NCBI RefSeq assembly: GCF_025398175.1
Contig: NZ_CP099734.1
Location: forward strand, 1,860,001-1,924,000
Length of the DNA: 64,000 bases
Source of the DNA: Photobacterium sp. TY1-4
Lineage (GTDB): Bacteria; Pseudomonadota; Gammaproteobacteria; Enterobacterales; Vibrionaceae
Direction: 5' to 3'
Below are positions 25,519-34,732 of this stretch, in pieces. How positions within the stretch are numbered: the first letter of the stretch is position 1; each line of letters opens with the position of its first letter. The position numbers and the translations under genes were made by a program. A model generated the notes under the pieces. That model was not told the origin of the DNA and made no database searches. It saw nothing but the letters and a program-made list of their open reading frames with translations.

Positions 25519-26418
25519 CTACTGGCTGATCTGTTCGGCTGTTTTTTTCTGCCGGATCGCTCCGTAGAGCCGTGCCCCCAGCACCGAGATCAGCAGCCCG
25601 ACTAAAATCAGGCTGGCACCGACCGATTCCGTCACACTAAACTGCTCGTCCAGCAGCAGGCTGGACCCTAGCATTCCGACCAAGGGGATCAACAATGCAA
25701 ACGGCGTCACCGCCGCAGCTTGATGGTTTTTCAGCAACCAGCCCCAGATCGCAAACGCCAGGAGTGTGGAGATATAGCCCACGTAGGCCACCGACAACCA
25801 GGTTTTCTCGGTCGTTTCCAACAGCAATGCTATAGGCGTCTGAGTCTCAAACAGGTAGGAAAGCGCAAAAAGCGGCAGCGGCGGCACGACACTGACCCAG
25901 ACCATGAAATGCAACAGATTCACCGACGACATCTGCTTCATGATCAGGTTAGAGACCGCCCAGAACAGACCCGCCAGAATAATCATGGTGACACCGAGTA
26001 AGGTGGCATTGCCGTTCGAGGTGATGAAAAACAGGCTAAATCCGGTCACAGCAATCGCAATGCCGAAAATTTGAGACCGGGATATACTTTCCTTGAGCCA
26101 CAGCACGCTGAGCAGAATGGTGAAAATCACCTGAGACTGCAACAGTAGCGAGGCAATGCCGGCCGACGCATCTTCTTGCATCGCAATGAACAACAAACCG
26201 AATTTTATCACGCCGAGGAACAGTCCGACGCCGAGTACATTCCAGACGGATGTTTTCGGAAACGGCACGATCAGGACCGCAGGCACGGCCACAATCAAAA
26301 ACCGCAATCCGGAAAACATCAGCGGCGGCAACTCGTCCAGCCCGAACTTAATGACGGAAAAATTCAGTCCCCAAATCACCACAACCAGTAAAGCCAGCGC
26401 GATACTTCTGATGTCCAT
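25519..26418 (-). CDS. EamA/DMT-superfamily permease (second copy in the window)
   Basis: A 299-residue protein from the ATG at 26418 (GAGAG upstream; the longer frame is not supported). Ten membrane segments in two EamA repeats: IALALLVVVIWGLNFSVIKF and MIILAGLFWAVSNLIMKQM. It is likely a metabolite exporter, similar to the amino-acid exporter group; substrate unknown. Not close to the DMT protein at 13298. Confidence 0.85.
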   Translation of the reverse strand: MDIRSIALALLVVVIWGLNFSVIKFGLDELPPLMFSGLRFLIVAVPAVLIVPFPKTSVWNVLGVGLFLGVIKFGLLFIAMQEDASAGIASLLLQSQVIFTILLSVLWLKESISRSQIFGIAIAVTGFSLFFITSNGNATLLGVTMIILAGLFWAVSNLIMKQMSSVNLLHFMVWVSVVPPLPLFALSYLFETQTPIALLLETTEKTWLSVAYVGYISTLLAFAIWGWLLKNHQAAAVTPFALLIPLVGMLGSSLLLDEQFSVTESVGASLILVGLLISVLGARLYGAIRQKKTAEQISQ

Positions 26419-26554
26419 ATCATTTCTCTCCAAACGGCAGCTTATTGCTAACAAGCTGCCGCGATTCAGTCAGATGGCAAGTCGCCGCTCCCGGCCATTT
26501 AAGCGGCCTTTCGCCCCTTGATGCCATACACCATCAAAACCAGCCAAAAAATGA

Positions 26555-26581
26555 AAAGCTCACCAGAATCTGGTGAGCTTT
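26555..26581 (-). terminator. Terminator after the 145-residue hypothetical gene
   Basis: AAAGCTCACCAG and CTGGTGAGCTTT form a perfect 12-bp stem with a 3-base loop; T-rich on the minus strand. Confidence 0.9.
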
Positions 26582-26585
26582 GTGT

Positions 26586-27023
26586 TTAGTTCGACAATTT
26601 GGTTTCGAGCGCTGCATGCAGCGTTTTCAGCTGTTCGAATTCGGCCTGGGTGCTGCAACGTACCAAGGGCACCCATTGATCGCCCGCTTCATCCGAGCTG
26701 CGAAACTCGGCACGCAGCTCGTATTTTTTGACCGTCAGTAAGGTAAAAGGCAAACATCCGACGAAGACAAATATTCCGAGTGACGGAACAAATGCCCATG
26801 TGGCCGCAGAAAGCACCAGCGCGATACAGACCGCTCGGAGCGCATGGTCTTTATAGCCCAGTTGCTTCAACGCCACCTGCTTCATTTTGTTCAGCGGATA
26901 CGCCTCTTTCCGGACCAGCAACTCAGACGCTGTAATTTGAAAATCTTCAGCGATGTAAGAGCGACCAAACCGATTCGCTTGGAACCTGTTATTATGATGA
27001 TTATCGCTCACGTGATTCTCCAT
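26586..27023 (-). CDS. Membrane protein of DUF6232-like type
   Basis: A 145-residue protein. A cytoplasmic N-terminal part (YIAEDFQITASELLVRKEAYPL, then MKQVALKQLGY) precedes two close membrane segments (LRAVCIALVLSAATWAFV and LGIFVFVGCLPFTLLTV), and a second polar part (YELRAEF...EQLKTLHAALETKL) follows. The layout fits the DUF6232 family of small membrane proteins. The function is unknown; the family assignment is tentative. Confidence 0.6.
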   Translation of the reverse strand: MENHVSDNHHNNRFQANRFGRSYIAEDFQITASELLVRKEAYPLNKMKQVALKQLGYKDHALRAVCIALVLSAATWAFVPSLGIFVFVGCLPFTLLTVKKYELRAEFRSSDEAGDQWVPLVRCSTQAEFEQLKTLHAALETKLSN

Positions 27024-27146
27024 GCTTTTAAAGGGATAAAAAACTACTTAAGTCATGGATTTACGAAGCAATTCACCAACTTATAACTGATGCCAATCAA
27101 AAATTCAACAGCTATTAATTCTCGATATAAGCATGCGATATCGGTA

Positions 27147-27701
27147 TTACTCGCACCACTGCTCTCGGGCTATCTTATACAGACAGTGGCGTATCAAGGG
27201 GTGATCCGACGGCAACTTCGGATGGTCAAAATCCTGATTGACATTCAACATCCCGATTTTCCGCATCACACGCTGTGAAGGCTCATTCGTGAGTGTCGTG
27301 AACGCATAAACGGCCGGGGCATCCAGCGTCTCAAAAGCATACTTCAACGCCACTCGGGCTGCTTCCGGCGCATAGCCTTTACCCCAGTATTCAGCGGCCA
27401 GCCGCCAGCCGATCTCGACAAACGGGGCTTCCGGGATCCCGCTGTCTGCATCCTGACGATGCAGTCCGACAAACCCCATAAACTCACCGGTTTCTTTGAG
27501 CTCTGCTGCCCAGAATCCCCAGCCTCTGTCGGTGATTAACGTTCTGATAATGTCCGCTTGATGATCACTTTCTTCCCGGCTTAAAGGAGCCGGAAAAAAT
27601 CGCATCACATGCGGATCCCCGCAAAGCCGGGCATATTCATCTAAATCACTGTCGCGCCATTGGCGCAGTTTGATCCGTTCACTTTCCAAACTATTTTCCA
27701 T
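27147..27701 (-). CDS. RimJ/RimL-type GNAT acetyltransferase
   Basis: About 184 residues from the ATG at 27701. It opens with SERIKLRQWRDSDLDEYARL, the RimJ/RimL start, and has EIGWRLAAEYWGKGYAPEAA (acetyl-CoA loop) and SQRVMRKIGM near the end. Such proteins acetylate N-termini or small amines; substrate unknown. Confidence 0.85.
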   Translation of the reverse strand: MENSLESERIKLRQWRDSDLDEYARLCGDPHVMRFFPAPLSREESDHQADIIRTLITDRGWGFWAAELKETGEFMGFVGLHRQDADSGIPEAPFVEIGWRLAAEYWGKGYAPEAARVALKYAFETLDAPAVYAFTTLTNEPSQRVMRKIGMLNVNQDFDHPKLPSDHPLIRHCLYKIAREQWCE

Positions 27702-27749
27702 AACCAGAATGCTTTCCTTCTGCCACAAATGCCCGAACTTACCTACCCG

Positions 27750-28358
27750 TTACAGGGTCTTGTTATAATATGCCACCATGTCATCCTGACTCATGGCTGC
27801 TTCTTCCAAGTTCTGCTGCTGTTTTAAAATTTGTCCCAAGGATGGCAAGAGCGAGCGCTCGACCCGAAAATCGCCGTCCCATAACTTGGCCCGCATGATG
27901 GCTTTGGCACAGTGGAAGAACATGGATTCCGCTTTCACCTGAATCACCAATTTGGCTGGCTTATTCCCGTCCGGACACAGGGCCAGTCGTTCTTCATCGG
28001 TATACAAACTCGCAGTCCCTTTAATTCGCACCACTTCATCAATGCCGGGGACCATGATCATCATCCCCACCTGCGGGCGTTCCAGAATATTCTTGAAGCT
28101 GTCGAGGCGATTATTGCCTGAGCTATCCGGGATCAGGAGTGTTTTCGAATCGACCACCTTCACAAACCCCGGCACGCCACCGCGAGGGGAAACGTCGGTA
28201 AAACCGTCTTCATCAACCGTCGAGATAACGATAAAGGGACTATGCTCAATCAGGCGTTGAACATATTCATCAATCTGATAAATGGTTTTATTGCCAGCAC
28301 GTTTGCTCGGCTTCCCATAAAGCTGCATCAGTTGTTCCAGTGTTTCAATTTGTTCCAT
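27750..28358 (-). CDS. Pyridoxamine 5'-phosphate oxidase-like FMN flavoprotein
   Basis: About 202 residues from the ATG at 28358. The split-barrel FMN-binding fold is shown by FIVISTVDEDGFTDVSPRGG, followed by LLIPDSSGNNRLDSFKNIL, a segment typical of the MSMEG_1061-like FMN-dependent PPOX-type flavoproteins. The C-terminal half has LVIQVKAESMFFHCAKAIMR. These proteins bind FMN or F420 and reduce small molecules; the substrate here is unknown. Confidence 0.82.
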   Translation of the reverse strand: MEQIETLEQLMQLYGKPSKRAGNKTIYQIDEYVQRLIEHSPFIVISTVDEDGFTDVSPRGGVPGFVKVVDSKTLLIPDSSGNNRLDSFKNILERPQVGMMIMVPGIDEVVRIKGTASLYTDEERLALCPDGNKPAKLVIQVKAESMFFHCAKAIMRAKLWDGDFRVERSLLPSLGQILKQQQNLEEAAMSQDDMVAYYNKTL

Positions 28359-28591
28359 CTCGACTTCCACTCCAATCTTAATCTGCCTGGTACGCCAGCT
28401 TCTTCAGCACTTGCGTTGAGAAACGCCGAACCCGGGCATGGTCAAATGCATTTGCTTACATGACCGTGTACATCATTATGCAATCTGAAGCACGAATAGT
28501 ACCAACTAGTTGCACATGTTTACAGAATAAATTTGAAGGAAGACGCACAGTTAGCATGATTTTTGGCTATAACAGTGCACCATGATGATTT

Positions 28592-29545
28592 TTAATGGTG
28601 CTTCGCCAGCCACTGTTTGATATCCCGGACAACCTGATCGACCTCACTGGTGCCGTCCGCTTGCTTGAATGCGTGATCCAATCCAGCATAGGACTGATAC
28701 GTGATATTCGACTTGGCTTTCATTAATTCCCTGGCCTGCTCCCGGGCGAGCTGCGGCGAGACGCTGAGATCCCCTTCCGACTGAACCAACATGACCGGGA
28801 CATTGACCGTAGCAATCACAGCGGTTTGATCGAGTTTCAGCATCTCCCGCCACCACTGATAGCCATGACCGCTGACGCTCATTTCAAACGGGTCGCTGGT
28901 CGCGACATGGCGGGTAAACCCCATAAACCCTTCGGCACTCTCCTGATAAGCTGCCTCTGACGGGATCGACGCCTTCATGCTATGGAGGACATCTTCCACA
29001 AACCAACGTCCGCCGCCATTCAGCGCCACGCTCTGCGACACAATGTCACTTTCGGATGCCAGCAAATTCGCCACGACAGCCCCTTCACTTCCACCCAACA
29101 GAACCACTCTGTCATAGGCGGTTTGCGTCGTCAGGTGATCCAGCACCTGCTGATAATCCGCAACCCGCTGGCTGGGCGAATCATTCTGGATATAACTCGC
29201 CGGGCAATCTTCCCGCTCAGACTGCGCCACCCAAGCCAGGTTGGCATCGATGCCGTATTTTTCAACCGTCAGGACATCGGCCCCCGGCAGAACCACAGGG
29301 AACGTTTGGTTAATGAGCGGATTGTGATAGACACTATTGCAATCTGAGCCTTGGATCAGCACCAGCAGCGCTTTGCTTGCAAGCGCCGGTGCTGAGCGTT
29401 CGATGTAATAGGTGATTGTTGATTGATCGGCGCGCGCTAATGTTTGCGTGGTTTTCGCGGGTATCGTGCTGGCCTGCAAACCGGCAGAAATACAGGCGAG
29501 TGAAAAGAAGATCGTCGCTTTAACTATGTTGCACATGTTCATCAA
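28592..29545 (-). CDS. Secreted alpha/beta-hydrolase
   Basis: A 317-residue protein with a signal peptide (SLACISAGLQAS). VVLLGGSEGAVVANLLAS carries the nucleophile elbow GGSEG, LLVLIQGSDC the oxyanion region, and GLDHAFKQADG the catalytic histidine; the acid is probably in VQSEGD. The fold fits serine esterases or peptidases acting in the periplasm. It is not clear which bond it cuts. Part of the minus-strand accessory run. Confidence 0.82.
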   Translation of the reverse strand: MMNMCNIVKATIFFSLACISAGLQASTIPAKTTQTLARADQSTITYYIERSAPALASKALLVLIQGSDCNSVYHNPLINQTFPVVLPGADVLTVEKYGIDANLAWVAQSEREDCPASYIQNDSPSQRVADYQQVLDHLTTQTAYDRVVLLGGSEGAVVANLLASESDIVSQSVALNGGGRWFVEDVLHSMKASIPSEAAYQESAEGFMGFTRHVATSDPFEMSVSGHGYQWWREMLKLDQTAVIATVNVPVMLVQSEGDLSVSPQLAREQARELMKAKSNITYQSYAGLDHAFKQADGTSEVDQVVRDIKQWLAKHH

Positions 29546-29595
29546 GGCTCCCTGCCTGTCCTATTTCGAAGTTCCGGAACGATGCAGTGCCCGGC

Positions 29596-29820
29596 TTACA
29601 ACATCATGGCTTTTAGTTGATTCAACACAGCTTCCGCCAACGCCCGGTGATTCACCGCATCCATATGGATGCCATCCTCAATGCTTGATATGCAGTGAGC
29701 TGCAGCATCGATAAAGTGACACCCAAACTGCGCAGCAAGTTCAGCATAAATTGGCGATAGCTGCTGGCTTGTCTCTAATGCCCCCTGAAATGAGAGATTG
29801 ATCTCATGGTTTTGGGACAC
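29596..29820 (-). pseudogene. C-terminal remnant of an SGNH/GDSL hydrolase
   Basis: Only 74 codons remain, from a GTG at 29820 to the stop. GIHMDAVNHRALAEAVLNQL contains the DxxH pair that forms the end of the catalytic triad of SGNH hydrolases; the N-terminal GDSL block with the serine is absent. Because a triad cannot form, I call it a relic. Confidence 0.6.
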
Positions 29821-29910
29821 TCCCTAACCCCAAACATTCGAATCGCCGTAGCAAAGCACTGTTTTCATTAATCTCAATCTCATACTTTGGTCAAATCTTT
29901 GCGCATCGCC

Positions 29911-30318
29911 TTAAAACGGTAGTGCCTCATACTGCTTCACACTATCCAGACGCTCATCCCATTCAGCCTTACTCGACATAAACAAATGCGCATCGGGTCG
30001 ATTGACGAGTGGACTATCCAGACTTCCCGCCGGGACGACGAGCAATGTCCCGCCCATCTGAACATTCGGCAAAGCGGAGCCGCATTCAACGCAGAACGAC
30101 TTGCAGTGCCGGGTAGAGGGTAACTGAAACGTTTTCACGAAGGCCTGCCCTTGCAGCCAGGTTAACTGCGCAGTGGTGGAAAACAGATTCGCACCATGGG
30201 CTGAACCAGTATCCTTTTGGCAGCGGCTGCAATGGCAGAGATAGAAGCTATCGAACACGCCGTGAATTTCAAATTTGACGGCTCCGCATAAGCATGAGCC
30301 TGAATATTTGCAGGTCAT
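29911..30318 (-). CDS. GFA-family (Gfa-like) zinc protein, first of three
   Basis: About 135 residues from the ATG at 30318, behind GAGGAA. Zinc ligands are SGSCLCGAVKFEI, CHCSRCQK and CVECGSALP, the GFA (glutathione-dependent formaldehyde-activating-like) pattern, with AGSLD in the middle and HLFMSSKAEW near the end. The family shares the fold of Gfa but most members have no shown activity. Confidence 0.85.
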   Translation of the reverse strand: MTCKYSGSCLCGAVKFEIHGVFDSFYLCHCSRCQKDTGSAHGANLFSTTAQLTWLQGQAFVKTFQLPSTRHCKSFCVECGSALPNVQMGGTLLVVPAGSLDSPLVNRPDAHLFMSSKAEWDERLDSVKQYEALPF

Positions 30319-30432
30319 CATATTCCTCGCTAACTGACTTTCACCGGGAGAAAAACCCCAAAAGATGTGTCTGTTTATCACCCGGTTTTGAGTCTAGACT
30401 GTGTGTATGTTCATCCAACCTAAGGACACACA

Positions 30433-30906
30433 ATGATTGAACAAGGACAAAAGCTACCGGCAGTTACGCTCAGCGAACTCACGAAAGACGGCATGGTGAC
30501 CCATGAAGTCGCCAAATTATTTGCGAATAAAAAAGCGGTGCTGTTTGCCGTGCCGGGTGCTTTTACCCCGACCTGTTCTGAAGCCCATTTGCCGGGCTAT
30601 GTTGTCAACGCAGACAAACTCAAAGCCAAAGGTGTGGATCTGATTGCCTGTGTTGCGGTCAACGACGCCTTCGTCATGAAAGCCTGGGGAGATGCTCAAA
30701 ATGCCTCTGAGATCATGATGCTGGCTGACGGTGACGGCAGCTTCACCAAAGCACTGGGCCTTGAGATGGATACAGCCGGGTTCGGCGGCCTCCGCTCTCA
30801 GCGCTATGCCATGATTATCGACAATGGCGTCGTCACTCAACTCAACGTTGAAGCGCCTTCAGGCTTTGAAGTCAGTAACGCCGAAACCATTCTCGACAGC
30901 CTGTAA
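30433..30906 (+). CDS. Prx5-type peroxiredoxin
   Basis: A 157-residue protein. PGAFTPTCSEAHLPGY contains the peroxidatic cysteine of the Prx5 (AhpC/TSA, type II) group; DAFVMKAWG and SQRYAMIID follow. There is no fused glutaredoxin domain. It reduces peroxides in the cytoplasm, probably using glutathione or thioredoxin. It is the only plus-strand gene in the 24-44 kb run and has its own terminator. Confidence 0.9.
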   Translation: MIEQGQKLPAVTLSELTKDGMVTHEVAKLFANKKAVLFAVPGAFTPTCSEAHLPGYVVNADKLKAKGVDLIACVAVNDAFVMKAWGDAQNASEIMMLADGDGSFTKALGLEMDTAGFGGLRSQRYAMIIDNGVVTQLNVEAPSGFEVSNAETILDSL

Positions 30907-30932
30907 TTGCATAACGATTGGCCGGTTCATTC

Positions 30933-30960
30933 AAAACGGAAGCTTGGCTTCCGTTTTTAT
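30933..30960 (+). terminator. Rho-independent terminator after the peroxiredoxin gene
   Basis: AAACGGAAGC pairs with GCTTCCGTTT around a TTG loop and is followed by a T-run. Confidence 0.85.
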
Positions 30961-30971
30961 TCCCCGCACAT

Positions 30972-31814
30972 TCAGCCCATATCCGTAAGCTGCGTCGACA
31001 TGGCGGACAAATAAGTTTGAAGATCAGAAGTCGGCTGAAAATCGGGAGTAATCGGCAAATCTAAATTCAACCGTTGAATATCCGCAGCCATTTCCCCTTT
31101 TTCTTCAAACACTTCCCAACTGATCGGATTCATTTTTTCGATCAGGCCGCATGCCAACAACAGCCGGGCAAATTCGAGCGGCGAATACCCCTGCTCTTCT
31201 GCGATGAAATACTGAGGTTCATTCAGCGATTGAGCAATCATCTGATGATAAAAGCGAGCGGCATCTTCGACGTGAATATATTGGTTATAACCAACACTGG
31301 GAATCGCAACATCCCGTATTTTTTCTGATAAGGCCTCGGCATTTCTCACCAGTTGGCAGTCGCGGCTGCCATACACCAAGCTTGGGAGATAAACGATTTG
31401 CCAGCCACCGGCCAGCGCCCCTTCAATGGTCGCCACATCCTGACTGACACACGGAAAAGGCTTGAGTTGAAACGCCTCAAGATCAGACCGGGTTGAATGG
31501 CCAAACAACCACACCCCGGACGTATGAATTTTCTGTGCCTGCGGTTTGGCGAATTGAGTTAACGTTTTGAGCAGCGCCTGCTCGATCGCCACAATTTCTT
31601 CCGGCGAATGAGCCGACCAATGTGGCCTTGCACAATTGATCACGACGTCAAAAGAGCCGTAGGCATCCGTTGAATCACGCGAGACCACCTGACTGCCCGA
31701 TACCTGCGCCATCGCTGCTCGGACATACGTATAAACCTCAAGGCCCTGTGATGTGAGATGCTCTTTGACATGCTGCCCCACATAGCCGTTTGCACCGGCG
31801 ATCAAGACTTTCAT
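30972..31814 (-). CDS. NAD(P)-dependent epimerase/reductase-like protein
   Basis: A 280-residue extended short-chain dehydrogenase. VLIAGANGYVGQHVKEHL is the nucleotide-binding GxxGxxG motif. The usual YxxxK active-site pair is not evident; YNQYIHVEDAARFYHQM carries the C-terminal HVxD signature. It overlaps the GNAT gene upstream by 4 bp (ATGA), so the two are translated together. Confidence 0.78.
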   Translation of the reverse strand: MKVLIAGANGYVGQHVKEHLTSQGLEVYTYVRAAMAQVSGSQVVSRDSTDAYGSFDVVINCARPHWSAHSPEEIVAIEQALLKTLTQFAKPQAQKIHTSGVWLFGHSTRSDLEAFQLKPFPCVSQDVATIEGALAGGWQIVYLPSLVYGSRDCQLVRNAEALSEKIRDVAIPSVGYNQYIHVEDAARFYHQMIAQSLNEPQYFIAEEQGYSPLEFARLLLACGLIEKMNPISWEVFEEKGEMAADIQRLNLDLPITPDFQPTSDLQTYLSAMSTQLTDMG

Positions 31815-32356
31815 CGTTCAGTCCACTTCGCCCGGCTCAATCCATAGACCGCGTGGTCAACGATCCGTCCATTGAGGTTTTCCGCTCGGGTGATCACACC
31901 TTCCAGCTCAAACCCCAAACGCTCACACACCCTGCGGCTCGGTCGATTCTCGACCGCGGCTGAGATCTGGACTTTTTCCATTGCCAATTGTTCAAAAGCA
32001 ATTTCGATCATTTTCTCCACCGACTGACTGACGATGCCCTGTCCCTGATATTGCTGGCTCAACCAGTAGCCGATTTCGACTTTCTTCAGCTCGATGTGAA
32101 TCGTATTAAAACTAATGTTACCGGCCACTTGCCCCTCAACGATCATCGCACAGGTCAACGACTTTCCGGCCGCATAACCTTGTAGCGCATTCTCAATGAA
32201 GGTCCGAAAAAACGCTTCCGAATCTGCATGCGCGGGCCAGGCCAACCACTGTCCAAGGCAGTCTCGCTCTTGCGAGACAATGTTCAGATATTGCTTTGCA
32301 AATGACGGCTGAATTAATGCCAGCGCCAAGCCTTCTTTCACTTCCTGTGTAAACAT
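31811..32356 (-). CDS. RimJ/RimL-type GNAT acetyltransferase
   Basis: About 181 residues from the ATG at 32356. IGYWLSQQYQGQGIVSQSVE is the acetyl-CoA site; NRPSRRVCERLGFELEGV is the C-terminal signature. It resembles the ribosomal-serine acetyltransferase RimL/YdaF group. It is the first gene of a two-gene unit with the epimerase-like gene. Confidence 0.85.
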   Translation of the reverse strand: MFTQEVKEGLALALIQPSFAKQYLNIVSQERDCLGQWLAWPAHADSEAFFRTFIENALQGYAAGKSLTCAMIVEGQVAGNISFNTIHIELKKVEIGYWLSQQYQGQGIVSQSVEKMIEIAFEQLAMEKVQISAAVENRPSRRVCERLGFELEGVITRAENLNGRIVDHAVYGLSRAKWTER

Positions 32357-32402
32357 AAACGCCCTGTTTCTCATGATTCTTGATGATGATTGCGCTGAAT
32401 GA

Positions 32403-33356
32403 CTATTGCGCGGACTGTGCTTGGGTGTAAGCCATCAAATTTTCAAACGCCACCCGAAAATAAAGCGCGTAGCTATTGTGCTCCACATAGCCCAGATGAG
32501 GTGTGGCAAGTACATTCGGCAAACTCAGTAACGGCTCGCTTTCTATCGTTGCTGGCTCATTCTCAAACACATCTAATGCCGCCCGTTTGGTGGGATGTTT
32601 AGACAGTTCGTCATATAAAACTTGCGGCTCGACAAGCTCCGCCCGACTGGTGTTGACAAACAAGGAGTCCGGTTTCATCAAGGCTAAGTCAGCCTGAGTG
32701 ACGCACCCTCTCGTCACCTCATTCAATCGAAGGTGTAGCGAAACAATGTCGGCAGCACAGAAAAATTGTGCTTTCGAACTCGCAGCCGCAAAGCCATCAC
32801 GGGTTGCGTTGACCCTTGAGGCTTCACTCCCCCAGACCAATACCTGCATCCCGAAAACTTTGGCATATTGCGCGATACGTTGCCCAATTTTACCATATCC
32901 CCAAATGCCTAGAGTCAGCCCGTTAAGGGTTCGGCCCAACCCCAATTCACCCGGCTGTTGCCATTCCCCCTGTTGAAAATTGGAAACATAAGCCGGAATG
33001 TGCCGAGATGCAGACATGATTAATGCCCAGCATAATTCCGATGGCGCGACAGGGGATCCAACGCCTTCCAGCACTTTCACCCCGAACTGTTCGCATAACT
33101 GCGGGTCGATGTGATTGCTGACTTTCCCTGTCTGACTAATGACTTTCAGATCAGGTAATTTCGCTAACAAAGACTCGGTGATTTGAGTTCTTTCACGGAT
33201 AAGCACCAGGGCTTCAATACCCGCTAACTGTTCAGCAAGCCGAGCTTCATCCTTGTATGTCTCCGTCAGCACCGTCACCTCATGATGGCGCAATAACTCA
33301 AAACACTTGAGATCTTTGACGGCGTTCTGATAGTCATCCAGAATTGCAATGTTCAC
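32403..33356 (-). CDS. D-isomer specific 2-hydroxyacid dehydrogenase
   Basis: A 317-residue protein. The NAD site is LTLGIWGYGKIGQRIA (GxGxxG), and the catalytic residues are R in NTSRAELV, E in FENEP and H in TPHLGYVE. It reduces a 2-keto acid to a D-2-hydroxyacid or the reverse; closest in pattern to the phosphoglycerate dehydrogenase-like subgroup of unassigned substrate. Confidence 0.88.
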   Translation of the reverse strand: MNIAILDDYQNAVKDLKCFELLRHHEVTVLTETYKDEARLAEQLAGIEALVLIRERTQITESLLAKLPDLKVISQTGKVSNHIDPQLCEQFGVKVLEGVGSPVAPSELCWALIMSASRHIPAYVSNFQQGEWQQPGELGLGRTLNGLTLGIWGYGKIGQRIAQYAKVFGMQVLVWGSEASRVNATRDGFAAASSKAQFFCAADIVSLHLRLNEVTRGCVTQADLALMKPDSLFVNTSRAELVEPQVLYDELSKHPTKRAALDVFENEPATIESEPLLSLPNVLATPHLGYVEHNSYALYFRVAFENLMAYTQAQSAQ

Positions 33357-33422
33357 TGACGCTCCCCTTGTCCTTTATCGGCGGTTATCCCTGAATCACG
33401 CCCATGGGCAACCCGATCTGAT

Positions 33423-33833
33423 TCATTGACCACGACTTGGCTCATGGGCGTCATAATGTGGCAGATCGACATCTAAGCTGTCCCAGTTGGCTTTTGAGGT
33501 CACAAAGTTATGTGATAACGGTCTTTCTTCGATATCCGAATCCAAGACCCCTAACCGTAGTCGAATCCGACTTGGATCCGCTTCGTTCGAACTGAATAAA
33601 GGCGAGGCACACCGGCCACAGAAATGGCGCTTGCGGCCCGGCTTCATTTCGAAGTGCTGAACGAGCCCTTCTCCCTGTTCAATACGAAAGTCTGCCGTCT
33701 TCACAAACCCATTGGTCGCAAATGCTGTCCCACTTGATTTTCTGCACAGGGAACAATGACAGTGGATGATGTCTGTAATTTTACCGATGATGACAAACTG
33801 AACCCCGCCGCACAGGCAACTACCTTGATACAT
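33423..33833 (-). CDS. GFA-family zinc protein, second of three
   Basis: A 136-residue protein. YQGSCLCGGVQFVI, CHCSLCRKSSG, CGRCASPLFSS and LGVLDSD show the zinc cysteines and the GFA fold; FVTSKANWDS is the C-terminal signature. Clearly a paralogue of the genes at 29911 and 39923. Confidence 0.87.
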   Translation of the reverse strand: MYQGSCLCGGVQFVIIGKITDIIHCHCSLCRKSSGTAFATNGFVKTADFRIEQGEGLVQHFEMKPGRKRHFCGRCASPLFSSNEADPSRIRLRLGVLDSDIEERPLSHNFVTSKANWDSLDVDLPHYDAHEPSRGQ

Positions 33834-33875
33834 CTATTATTTCCTTTTAATTCCAGGTGTCTTCACAGTGAAAAA

Positions 33876-34154
33876 TCAGAACCGCTTCATCGGCTTGACG
33901 TATGCGCCATCAATTTCCGGATGGCCAATCAGGCGACCATGAAAAGCAACCAAGCCCATATTTTTTCTGATCCGCTCAGCCCAGAACGCGCCAATCACGA
34001 AGCCAATACTACCCATGGTGGCCACCAGGGGAAGGCTGACCTGATCACGTGCAATACAAATAAGGGCGGCCAGAAAAATACCGCCACACATCGGTGAAAC
34101 TGCGACTTTCAACCACAACAACACATGTACGAGTGCGGCATAAAATTTAATCAT
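33876..34154 (-). CDS. Small membrane protein, unknown function
   Basis: A 92-residue protein with two membrane segments (VHVLLWLKVAVSPMCGGIFLAAL and LVATMGSIGFVIGAFWAERI) and a polar C-terminal tail (LIGHPEIDGAYVKPMKRF). The ATG at 34154 has GGAG nearby. I do not recognise the family. Confidence 0.65.
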   Translation of the reverse strand: MIKFYAALVHVLLWLKVAVSPMCGGIFLAALICIARDQVSLPLVATMGSIGFVIGAFWAERIRKNMGLVAFHGRLIGHPEIDGAYVKPMKRF

Positions 34155-34194
34155 AGAACTCCATTTTCATGGTTATTTGAGAGGGTAAAACTAT

Positions 34195-34599
34195 CTATAG
34201 CCACTGCATGATACCGGCCATAAACACCGCAATCAGACTGAACAAACTCAAGCTAAATGCAATGCTGCGCGCCAATTTGACATCTAAATAATAAAAAATC
34301 ATGTACGCAATTCGGGACACCAGATAGAACAATGCACTCATATTGACCACACTGGGAGACGCCTGTGACAATAAAGCAAAAATCACAAACGTAATAAATA
34401 TCGCCACACTTTCATTCATATTCAAATGCGTCCGTGTGGCACGAAACAGCAAATGGTCATGATTGTGTTCAACAGGATAACCCGGCACATGCTTTAGTTT
34501 TAAAGCAATCACATCTGCCATGAGCAGTTGAATAAACATCAACAGCCCCACGAAACCAACAACCATAATTGCGGTTTGATAATCGACGAAGTAAGCCAA
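34195..34599 (-). CDS. MAPEG-family membrane protein
   Basis: A 134-residue protein with four membrane segments. RATRTHLNMNESVAIFITFV matches the MAPEG signature (R-x-H-x-N-x-x-E/P), and VSRIAYMIFYYLDVKLARS follows. Microsomal glutathione transferase-like members detoxify lipophilic compounds; many bacterial ones are unassigned. Confidence 0.85.
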   Translation of the reverse strand: MAYFVDYQTAIMVVGFVGLLMFIQLLMADVIALKLKHVPGYPVEHNHDHLLFRATRTHLNMNESVAIFITFVIFALLSQASPSVVNMSALFYLVSRIAYMIFYYLDVKLARSIAFSLSLFSLIAVFMAGIMQWL

Positions 34600-34732
34600 T
34601 TTACATCTCCTTATGTAAACATGTTTTTCGATAGGTCACGTTCAACCTAATCGCTGAAGACAGCTATCCTGATGACATCAACATGGTCACATCAATCAGG
34701 AAACCAGTAGTATCTTTTAAACCCTACAATTT

